Source of the DNA: Clostridia bacterium
GTDB taxonomy: Bacteria > Bacillota > Clostridia > TANB77 > CAG-508
Assembly: GCA_900759475.1 (NCBI GenBank)
Contig: CAAEVK010000015.1
Location: 1 to 31,522 of the forward strand
Length of the DNA: 31,522 bases
Direction: 5' to 3'
A program made the translations under genes and the position numbers. Shown here piece after piece: positions 1 to 7,164 of this stretch; position 1 is the stretch's first letter, and each line of letters starts with the position of its first letter. Below the pieces are notes generated by a model, which did not search any database, had not been told where the DNA came from, and worked only from the letters and a program-made list of their open reading frames with translations.

Positions 1-27
1 ACTAATTTAAAACTACGCTACTGAATA

Positions 28-200
28 ATGCAAAAGAACCATAAAAGTACGGATATTATGAAGTGCAGTCCGCGCAGCGACCAAACGGAGCCTTTTCAAG
101 GCGTAGTGCGATTGAAGCAACCTTCCTTTTTTTGGAATTAGAAGGTTGCGACAGCAAGGACAAACGATATAATATCCGTACTTTTATGGTTCTTTTGCAT
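28..200. repeat. Long inverted repeat element with inner hairpin
   Basis: Bases 28-59 and 169-200 are perfect reverse complements (32 bp). The 109-bp interior is more GC-rich than its surroundings and holds a second hairpin: the 9-bp arms GCAACCTTC (117-125) and GAAGGTTGC (141-149). There is no ORF inside. The arrangement fits a small non-autonomous repeat (MITE-like) or a structured RNA element. I see no target-site duplication and no second full copy in this window, so its class is open. Confidence 0.75.
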
Positions 201-262
201 TTATAACATTATCTAGGTTAACTACAAACTCCTATTAATCGGCTGTATCTTAAATGCAACTT

Positions 263-1111
263 TTATTGAATACAATAGAATATAACAATTGAGACTGATT
301 GGATAATAAATAAATTTAATATATTAGAAAAAAGCAAATTATTAGTTGCTTCAATTATGCCCAAATGACTATTTTTTTCTTCTTTATGGTGTTTTTGTGC
401 TTCAAAAAATGTAATTAATTCTGGTAAACTAGTTACAAAACCTAATAAAACTCCAATTATTAATTCAGGTATTAAAAATTCCCTACATAACTTGTCCAAT
501 ATGCTGCTTAACCTATCTCCTACTAAATACAATGCTATTCCTGTTAAAATTAATAAAATTGTATACAATATTGTTTTTCTCTTTTTGCCTTTTAACCATT
601 TTTGTTCTTTTTCTATATCCTCTGCAATCATTTTTTCTTCTTTATGCAAATATAGTTTATGTGCATTGTGGTTGATAAAATAGAAGAATATAAATAATAA
701 AACAAAAATTGGAACAATGTTAATGTTGGCTTCTACTTGAAAAATTAGCATAGCAATTGGTATAATTATTGTTGTAATTACTAAAAATAAATCTATTTTT
801 ATTGCTTTATTTTGTATTGATGTTTTATTTTTGTTTAGTCTCACAGATATACTATATTGAATCAAATTAATCACATTAGAGCTTAATATGTTAAAAATAC
901 TTGTATCAATTAATCCTACCATAGCAGAAAAAGAAACAGTTAATAATTCCGGTATAGAAGTGGCAATTCCGGCAATGGTACCAACTGTTTTAGGTTTTAA
1001 ATTTAATGTTTCTGCTAGTTTTCTTAGTAATGTTACCAAAATATATTTAGATATAGCAACAATTAATAAAGAAAGCAATATAAATTTTAAAAATTCTACT
1101 CCTATGCTCAT
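263..1111 (-). CDS. Sodium/calcium exchanger family membrane protein
   Basis: Polytopic membrane protein of 282 aa, probably a cation/Ca2+ antiporter of the CaCA superfamily. Two inverted alpha-repeats are visible. The first has GIATSIPELLTV followed by a DTSIFNI/SSNVINL stretch near residues 48-85. The second has GFVTSLPELITF near residues 225-240, with SNILNLF downstream. These match the family's G-T-S-x-P-E and S-N-x-x-N signatures, in which the Glu and Ser/Asn residues coordinate cation. It is somewhat shorter than the usual ~310-350 aa. The start is supported by AGGAGG at 1117-1122. It is a single gene with no operon partner. Both CGG trinucleotides in the gene are out of frame. Transported ion not determinable. 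Confidence 0.8.
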   Translation of the reverse strand: MSIGVEFLKFILLSLLIVAISKYILVTLLRKLAETLNLKPKTVGTIAGIATSIPELLTVSFSAMVGLIDTSIFNILSSNVINLIQYSISVRLNKNKTSIQNKAIKIDLFLVITTIIIPIAMLIFQVEANINIVPIFVLLFIFFYFINHNAHKLYLHKEEKMIAEDIEKEQKWLKGKKRKTILYTILLILTGIALYLVGDRLSSILDKLCREFLIPELIIGVLLGFVTSLPELITFFEAQKHHKEEKNSHLGIIEATNNLLFSNILNLFIIQSVSIVIFYCIQ

Positions 1112-1253
1112 CTATTCCTCCTATGTATTTATCTTTTATAATAGCATTTGTAAAATGTATAATTATTATAACATATTTTATGGTATTTTTTGTCGATATT
1201 TTCTTAAATTCTTCGACATTTTTTTCGTTACTTTTTTCGAATTATAATTTATA

Positions 1254-1289
1254 TTTATTTTCTATGCAGTTTGCATAATAGAAAATAAG
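1254..1289 (+). promoter_or_regulatory. Hairpin directly upstream of the 1305 gene's RBS
   Basis: TATTTTCT-ATGC is followed by a short loop and GCAT-AAT-AGAAAATA, giving a near-perfect hairpin in the 5' leader just before the ribosome binding site (AAGAAAGGA). A possible -10 box TATAAT lies at 1243-1248, but no convincing -35 is seen. The hairpin may control translation or mRNA stability. Confidence 0.45.
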
Positions 1290-1304
1290 AAAGGATGACT
1301 AGGA

Positions 1305-1556
1305 GTGACCAATCATTTTCTGCGGATTCTCTTACCCTTCGATTTGCTTACAGCTGAAAACTTAAACAAAATCAAACAAATTCTGGGGGTACACAATGAA
1401 TTTACGCTTTATGAAAAAATGGTTATTATTAAATTCCCTAATAGGAGGAGCTTAAATGACATTAACATTCTTGCTATAAAGCTCTCCTATGAATTGAATG
1501 TTGAACTCTTCTCAATCTTTCAGAATCAATATGAGTGTACAGTTACATATACTTAA
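1305..1556 (+). CDS. Small protein of unknown function with an early CGG codon
   Basis: An 83-aa ORF starting with GTG, with AAGAAAGGA about 10 nt upstream. It is a lone gene with its own leader hairpin and a clear terminator. I do not recognise it. The predicted protein is soluble, mixed charged and hydrophobic, and has no Cys motif. Codon use (CTG, GGG, CCC, ACG, AGG-AGG) is richer in G+C than in the neighbouring genes, suggesting a different origin. Codon 7 is CGG (1323-1325), followed by A. If CGGA is read as elsewhere in this window, the product would end after about 20 residues. An ATG at 1295 opens a 20-codon ORF in another frame, so the true coding content is uncertain. A perfect AGGAGG (1441-1446) plus ATG also sits inside the ORF. 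Confidence 0.4.
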   Translation: MTNHFLRILLPFDLLTAENLNKIKQILGVHNEFTLYEKMVIIKFPNRRSLNDINILAIKLSYELNVELFSIFQNQYECTVTYT

Positions 1557-1569
1557 TATTGATTAGTTA

Positions 1570-1606
1570 AGATGGAACATACTTTGTTCCATCTATTTAT
1601 TTTTAT
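1570..1606 (+). terminator. Rho-independent terminator of the 1305 gene
   Basis: Ten-bp stem AGATGGAACA (1570-1579) / TGTTCCATCT (1585-1594), followed by a T-rich tract. It lies just after the TAA stop. Confidence 0.85.
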
Positions 1607-1644
1607 TTAATAGAACAAATTTCTTATATAGTTGTTATTATTTT

Positions 1645-1989
1645 TTAAAATCTTCTTCTGCAACCAGTTCCACCATTATTCGTTGTTGTATTTAATGTAG
1701 CTATATTAGTATTTACATTATTACAAGCACAAGTATTGTTATCCTCATTACTATTTTCATTAAGGTTATTACAAATAAATCTTACAATAATAGATGTTAG
1801 AAACGCTAAAATTGTATAGATAATAGTAGCAATTAAAAATGTAGCATCAAATGCGGCAAAAGTTACTACCAAATAAATAGCAAAAAATGCAGCACCAACT
1901 GCTAATGGACAATGAAGTATTTTTTCTAAGATAGCTGCTAATATAATTGTAGCAATTGGAAGAGCAAAAAATATTAGTAAAATATTCAT
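1645..1989 (-). CDS. Small membrane protein, DUF2651-like
   Basis: A 114-aa protein with three closely spaced hydrophobic segments in the first ~75 residues. They are followed by a hydrophilic Asn/Thr-rich tail ending in Arg residues, with a small Cys pair (CAC). The hydrophobic part resembles the small Bacillus/Clostridia DUF2651 (YbeF-like) membrane proteins, whose function is unknown. The low-complexity tail is longer than I would expect for that family. RBS AAGGAG lies 7 nt upstream of ATG. It is a single gene lying downstream of truA on the same strand. Confidence 0.55.
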   Translation of the reverse strand: MNILLIFFALPIATIILAAILEKILHCPLAVGAAFFAIYLVVTFAAFDATFLIATIIYTILAFLTSIIVRFICNNLNENSNEDNNTCACNNVNTNIATLNTTTNNGGTGCRRRF

Positions 1990-2087
1990 CTTTTTTCTCC
2001 TTATATGTATATTTTACTAATATTTTATTCACTTATATTATTTTGGTTACAAAATTAATATTATTTTATTGTTTTTTATTTTTTATA

Positions 2088-2823
2088 TTAATAATATACT
2101 TCTACCAAATATAATCCGTGGGGTGGTAATGTTTTTCCTGCTTTTGTTCTGTCTTTTCCTTCTATAATATTGGAAATTTCTTTTGGCTCTATTTTTCCGT
2201 AATCCCACTTCCACCAATGTTCCTGATATAATTCTTACCATATTGTATAAAAATCCTGTTCCTGTTAGCTCTATTATAATTCTGTCACCTTCTTGTTTTA
2301 TTTCTGCTTTTATTATTTTTCGTATACTTGATTTACTACTTGTTCCACTAGACTTAAATGCTTTAAAGTCATGTTCCCCTAAAAAATATAGTATAGCTTC
2401 TTGCATTTTTTCTATATTTAGCTTTATAGGAATATGGTATTCTAAATCTTTATAAATTGCACTTCCACACAAAGAATTATTGATAATATATCGATATTTT
2501 TTTCCTTTTGCACAATATCTTGCATGAAAAGCTAAGTCTACTTCTTCTGCAGATTTTATAACAATTGTTTTTTTCAATTTTGAATTAAAAGCTAATGGCA
2601 TTTTTTCAATTGGCATAGTACTATTTGTTTTAAAGTTAGCAACCTGGAAAAAAGCATGAACTCCAGCATCTGTTCTGCCAGATGCATAGAGCTCAACGTT
2701 TTCTCCTGTTACTTCATAAATGGCTTTTTCAATTTCTCCTTGTATATTTAACTTGTTAGGTTGTTTTTGCCATCCATTAAAGTTTTTTCCATTATATTCA
2801 ATGGTTAGTTTTATGTTTCTCAT
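2088..2823 (-). CDS. truA: tRNA pseudouridine synthase TruA, needs +1 shift at CGG
   Basis: TruA isomerises uridines 38-40 in the anticodon arm of tRNAs. The catalytic Asp is in ASGRTDAGVHA (Asp52), and the substrate-binding region HARYCAKGKKYRY and GTGFLYNMVR follow. After VEVGL (codon 208) the reading frame meets CGG (2197-2199). The zero frame continues into a lysine/arginine-rich tail ending at 2083 that matches nothing in TruA. Dropping the C and reading GGA AAA ATA continues as GKIEPKEIS, then GKDRTKAGKTLPPHGLYL, the conserved TruA C-terminus, stopping at TAA 2088-2090. The restored length is 244 aa, normal for bacteria. Its start overlaps the upstream 93-aa gene by 4 nt, so it is probably translationally coupled in the cdaA cluster. 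Confidence 0.93.
2197..2199 (-). other. +1 frameshift site CGGA in truA
   Basis: In-frame codon order TTA CGG AAA becomes TTA (C) GGA AAA. It is codon 209 of truA, within the conserved VEVGxGK segment. Confidence 0.8.
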
Positions 2824-3101
2824 TTTGCTTCCTTTTTTGTTTCTTTTTTAGTAGTTTTAACTGAGTGTTTTTCTTCTGCATCTACTATTCTAATTAATAA
2901 AGTAACAATTAAGGCAATTGCAACAGCGATAATTGCTCTCATTCCAATAGCTTTTACCACTCCTAAACCTAAAAGGCTTAATAATGAACCATTTACTACT
3001 GAATATTCTAAAACTTCATCTGGTACAAAGCTTAAAGCAACATAAGCTACTAGAACTACTACAATAAAGATAATAATACTAAGTTTGGTTTCCTTTTTCA
3101 T
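2820..3101 (-). CDS. Small two-TM membrane protein in the cdaA-truA cluster
   Basis: A 93-aa protein with a first TM at about residues 8-25, a second hydrophobic stretch at about 40-70, and a short Lys/Glu-rich cytoplasmic tail. It overlaps the end of cdaA by 23 nt and the start of truA by 4 nt, so it is certainly co-transcribed. I do not recognise the family. Its place directly after cdaA is where many Firmicutes carry cdaR (ybbR), but it has no YbbR repeats. A link to cyclase control is only positional inference. Confidence 0.7.
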   Translation of the reverse strand: MKKETKLSIIIFIVVVLVAYVALSFVPDEVLEYSVVNGSLLSLLGLGVVKAIGMRAIIAVAIALIVTLLIRIVDAEEKHSVKTTKKETKKEAK

Positions 3102-4014
3102 TTTTTCTTTCCTCCTTTGTTTTTTTATTAAATTTATTTTTTGTTTTATCTATTTTATGTGACTTTTCTTCACCATATTTTGCAATAACAATATTTTTAA
3201 TTAAAATTTGTTTTAAAGCTTCTTCTTTTAAGTCTACAAGTAATGTTCCATTTTTTGCTAATGAAATTTTTCCTGTTTCTTCTGATACTACAATAGCAAT
3301 TGCATCTGATTCTTTTGATATTCCAATTGCTGCTCTATGTCTTGTTCCTAATTCTTTAGCAATGTCTTGATCACTTGCTAGTGGTAACATACAGGCTGCT
3401 GCTCTAATTTTATTTTGACTAATAATAACTGCTCCATCATGAAGAGGTGTTTTAGGTGTAAATATATTAACTAATACTTGTGGTGATATTTCTGAATTAA
3501 TAATAATTCCTGTATCAATAATGTCTTTTATTTGTATGTCTCTTTCAATAACAATTAAAGCACCTGTTTTAGTATTGGCTAACTCTTTTGTTGCAATAAC
3601 AATTTTATACATATCTTCTTTTGTTTTGCTTGCTATATCTTTTTCTAATCCAAAATATTTACTTAATCTGTTTGTCCCCAGTTGTTCTAATGCTCTTCTT
3701 AACTCTGGTTGAAATACTACAATAAGTATAAGTACACCATAAGTCATAAAAGATGTTAATATATAATTTAAAATTTTAAGTTCTAATATAGAGCTTAAAG
3801 CCGTTATAATAATTAAAAGTGCTATTCCTTTTAATAATTGCCAAGCTCTAGTTCCTTTTACAATTTTTAATAATTGATAAACAACAAAAATAACAATAGA
3901 AATATCTAGAAGTAATAGTACTAGCTTAATTGGATATTGGTATAGTTGCTCTAGATATCCTAATATATTATTTTCATAAAAATTATTAAATATTTTTCCA
4001 AAATTTTCTAACAT
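3079..4014 (-). CDS. cdaA: Membrane diadenylate cyclase CdaA
   Basis: Makes cyclic di-AMP from two ATP at the membrane. This second messenger controls potassium/osmolyte balance and cell-wall homeostasis. Three N-terminal TM segments span residues ~28-100, and the DAC (DisA_N) domain ~110-280. The catalytic DGA motif is at 203-205 (LHDGAVII) and RHR at 235-237 (GTRHRAAIGIS), both intact. The C-terminal 30 residues are Lys-rich. At 311 aa it is slightly longer than the usual ~275. Weak RBS (GAGGG) upstream. Order is glycosyltransferase, 37-codon peptide, cdaA, 93-aa membrane protein, truA; the usual glmM and cdaR partners are absent here. Confidence 0.95.
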   Translation of the reverse strand: MLENFGKIFNNFYENNILGYLEQLYQYPIKLVLLLLDISIVIFVVYQLLKIVKGTRAWQLLKGIALLIIITALSSILELKILNYILTSFMTYGVLILIVVFQPELRRALEQLGTNRLSKYFGLEKDIASKTKEDMYKIVIATKELANTKTGALIVIERDIQIKDIIDTGIIINSEISPQVLVNIFTPKTPLHDGAVIISQNKIRAAACMLPLASDQDIAKELGTRHRAAIGISKESDAIAIVVSEETGKISLAKNGTLLVDLKEEALKQILIKNIVIAKYGEEKSHKIDKTKNKFNKKTKEERKNEKGNQT

Positions 4015-4027
4015 TTTTCCCTCTTTT

Positions 4028-4142
4028 TTAAGCCATAAATATATAATATAATATACTTATAATTGAACCTAATAGCATTGCTGCAACTAATATACCAGCT
4101 ATAATTTTTGTTGCAATTTTACCTGCTTTTCCGTTTACTCAT
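4028..4142 (-). CDS. 37-codon single-TM peptide, needs +1 shift at CGG
   Basis: Starts ATG AGT AAA CGG with RBS AAGGAAAAG upstream. In the zero frame it is only 7 codons (stop after AGC AGG). Skipping the C of CGG gives MSK-G-KAGKIATKII, then a hydrophobic helix and a tail ending ILYYIFMA, stopping 14 bp before the cdaA start. Short basic N-terminus plus one TM helix plus short tail is a common layout for small Clostridia membrane peptides next to cdaA-type operons; the exact family is not identified. The ORF is too short to be called without the shift, so its reality rests on the same CGGA rule as the larger genes. Confidence 0.6.
4131..4133 (-). other. +1 frameshift site CGGA in the 37-codon peptide gene
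   Basis: In-frame codon order AAA CGG AAA becomes AAA (C) GGA AAA at codon 4. Here the P-site codon AAA could also re-pair in the +1 frame (AAC), unlike most of the other sites. Confidence 0.55.
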
Positions 4143-4214
4143 TTTGTCTTTTCCTTCTTTCTTCTTGATTATCATTTTTATTATATTTCATTCATACTTT
4201 TTTTTCAAGATTTT

Positions 4215-5168
4215 TTACAAATTATTTTCTCTCCTTTTTAAATCTTTCCACCTGTCTGTACATTTATTATAGTTTATTTCAAAATCTTGTTTATTCTTCT
4301 TAACAATTGTTTCTAATATGAGACCTCCAAAAAATGACTGTAATGCTGCAATAAAGAAAAATATACTTGCTACAAAAGAAGGCATTTTAGGAACTAATCC
4401 TGTTCTAATATAATCTGCTAATACTGGCAATAAAAAGCATGTCCCCACTAATACCAATAGCGATGTTACAATGGAAAAAAATGACAGTGGTTTATAGTTT
4501 CTATATAACGTTAAAATTGTTTTTACTACTTTAAATCCATCTGAATAAGTATTCAATTTAGATTGACTGCCATCTGGTCTATCTCTATATTCTATTACAA
4601 CATTTTTCGTAAATAAATTTTTGTCAAGTGCATGCATTGTCATTTCAGTTTCAATTTCGAAACCTTTTGAAAGAACAGGAAATGTTTTAATAAAATTATA
4701 ACCAAATGCTCTATAACCAGTCATTACGTCTCTAATATTACTTTGATAAAGTGAATTGATTAAACCTCTTACTAACATATTTCCCGAATTGTGAAATAAT
4801 CTTTTATTTTCAGTAAAATATGTAGAAGATAATCTGTCTCCAATTACCATGTCAACTTTCTCATTTAAAACATAATCTACCATTTCCCTAGCATTTTCTG
4901 CTGGATAAGTATCATCCCCATCTACCATCAAATAGCATTCTGCATCAATTTCTCTAAACATTGTTCTAATAACATTTCCTTTTCCTTGTCTTTTTTCGTA
5001 TCGAACAACAGCACCAGCTTGTCTTGCTATTTCATAAGTTCCATCTTTTGAATTGTTATCATATACATAGATAGTAGCTTCTGGCAGTTCTCTTTTAAAG
5101 TCTTCTACTACCTTTTTAACTGTTTTTGCTTCATTATAGCATGGTATTAATACTGCAATTTTATCCAT
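4215..5168 (-). CDS. Family-2 glycosyltransferase with C-terminal membrane anchor
   Basis: A 317-aa GT-A fold enzyme, probably transferring a sugar from a nucleotide donor to a polyprenyl phosphate or cell-surface glycan. The nucleotide-binding start is VLIPCYNEAKTV (residues 6-17). YDNNSKDGT follows at about 36-44, and the metal-binding MVDGDDTYPA (DxD-type) at about 81-90. MTGYRAFGYNF and KGFEIETEMT are typical of the GtrB/DPM1-like subgroup. Two TM helices follow at about residues 228-252 and 265-285, with a basic tail. RBS is GGGGGG-like just upstream of ATG. It lies directly after the GT-C-like gene, suggesting they work together (donor-lipid maker plus membrane transferase). Confidence 0.85.
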   Translation of the reverse strand: MDKIAVLIPCYNEAKTVKKVVEDFKRELPEATIYVYDNNSKDGTYEIARQAGAVVRYEKRQGKGNVIRTMFREIDAECYLMVDGDDTYPAENAREMVDYVLNEKVDMVIGDRLSSTYFTENKRLFHNSGNMLVRGLINSLYQSNIRDVMTGYRAFGYNFIKTFPVLSKGFEIETEMTMHALDKNLFTKNVVIEYRDRPDGSQSKLNTYSDGFKVVKTILTLYRNYKPLSFFSIVTSLLVLVGTCFLLPVLADYIRTGLVPKMPSFVASIFFFIAALQSFFGGLILETIVKKNKQDFEINYNKCTDRWKDLKRRENNL

Positions 5169-5177
5169 TTTTCCCCC

Positions 5178-7156
5178 CTAATAACTTTTATTTTCTTGCG
5201 AATAAATTGGTTTTAAAATAATGTCTTCTTTTTCTGTTTGTTTTTCCACCTTATATAATGTCCAAGAATAAATTTTGTTATCTTCAAATAAATCTTTAAA
5301 ATATTTACTAAAATATTCATTTGCATCTAGTATAACCACATATTCATACTCATTATACAATAAATTTTTCCAATTTTCTACAACAGATTTTGCTATTTTT
5401 TCATCTTCCTGCTCATCAAACCTAATTGGTACATCAATTAAAATTGGATACATATAATATTTAAATTTTGTAATATCCTCAGTTTTATCTGCATTTTGGT
5501 CAAAAGCATATGTTTTAGCCTCTACTCCTGTTATTTTTTTGATATTTTCCGTCATTTCTATCATATAGGAAAGATTGTTTTTAATTTCTGCATTTACTGA
5601 CCCTGAAAGGATAGTTAAATTGGCTATTGGTTGAATAGGAGTTACTATAAATATAAGAGCTGCTACTATTATATAATTTCCCCTACAATAATTTTTTTGT
5701 TTGTTACAATGATTTATAACAATTCCTACAATAACAAATAACATCATAATTAAATAAGAACCTACATATCTTTCAATTGATGCATGAGATACTGCTTCAA
5801 AATTTGGAAATCTTAATATATAGACTGCTTGTGTAAAGCATAGATATATAAATGTTCCTATAAAAACAGATATAATAAATGTCATAAATCTTTGTTTTTC
5901 TTTGTCTTTTAGTAAGAGTTGATGAATTCCTACACTTGCTATTGCAAATATTCCTAACCAAGTTCCTGCTGAAAGTTCAATTGGTATTCTTGAGTATACC
6001 GTAGAACCAAATAAATGGTCAAAGATATTAATATTAGATATAACATCCGGTGATGCAATATCTGTTCCAAAAACAGTTTTTGCCAATACACTAATAAAAT
6101 ATTTTATCATTCCACCGTCTTCATAATCTTGTTCTGCACTAGCAAAAGTACCTTCTGCATTTGTAAAACAATTTTTATATATTTCCCACGAACCAAATGT
6201 AACAATACAGACTAACAAAAATATTAAAAATATTTTAATTGATTTTAATGGAAAAAATTCCTTTGCCCATTGTTTTATATTTTTTGTTTTTTTACCGCAA
6301 TACTTTGTATAAAATAATCACATATTAATGTAAATACAGTAATTAAACTTATAAAAAATCCTGTAGGTTTAATTAAGCAAAGTGTAAATAATGCCATTCC
6401 AATAGAAAAAATGCAAAATCCATCTTTAGAGGAAGTATAGTATTCAAATAAAATATATCCTACTAGCAAACCTATTAAAGTATCTACATAAATCATTCCA
6501 TAAAACCACGAATCTGTAAATATTGCAGGGATTGCTAAAATTAGAAAGCCAATCGCTAAAACTGAAACTTTTCTTTTTTTCTGATGATTCTTTAAAAATG
6601 GTAATAGTAATGAAAAACCTAATAACATAGATGCAAATAATTCTATTCCTTGCCTATTCTGTCCTATTATTTTTTCGAAAAAGTACTGTAACAAACTTGG
6701 AGCCGGTGGATAAACAGTTCTAATAATTGCATTATCGTTTGTAACAAAGTCATCTAAATAGTACATGTTTCTAACTGCCATACTCCAATAATTATAGTCA
6801 TCCGCTGCTGTAAATAGTTTTTCATAAGTTGAAAATGAAAATACAACAAATAGAATTGTAAACACAACCAGACCGTTTGTTAAAATATTGTTTTTTAAGG
6901 CATTTAGTTCATTTTTTAACTTTTCTCTAATTAATGCATAAATAGCCATTATTGGATATAAAATAGCAATGGTGTATACACCTAATTTCAATTGTCCTAT
7001 TAATCCAAACAAATATAAAACAAGCATCATAGTTAAAATAGCTACAGGTATTGTCTGTGAAGTTCTTTTGTTAAAATAATAAGAAATAAAAATACTACCA
7101 GACAAAATAATAATGTAAATCCAAAAATAGCCACATACTGTTATTAGACTTTCCAT
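5178..7156 (-). CDS. Large GT-C-like membrane protein, frame broken (-1) at an A-run
   Basis: Two adjacent ORFs (7156-6275 and 6218-5178) are best read as one gene. The first ends inside a cytoplasmic loop after a TM segment. The second stays open upstream of any start codon, giving KNIKQWAKEFFPLKS just before its first TM. Joining needs a -1 shift at seven As (plus-strand T 6287-6293; codons GTA AAA AAA CAA), giving 659 aa. It has about ten or more TM helices, an extracytoplasmic SxxDDYNYWS acidic motif near residue 120 in the first part, and a C-terminal soluble segment. This is the layout of GT-C fold transferases using lipid-linked sugars; the exact family is not identified. It lies next to the GT2 gene (9-bp gap). 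The break could be slippage, a real mutation or a homopolymer miscall. Confidence 0.65.
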
Positions 7157-7164
7157 AAAACCCC

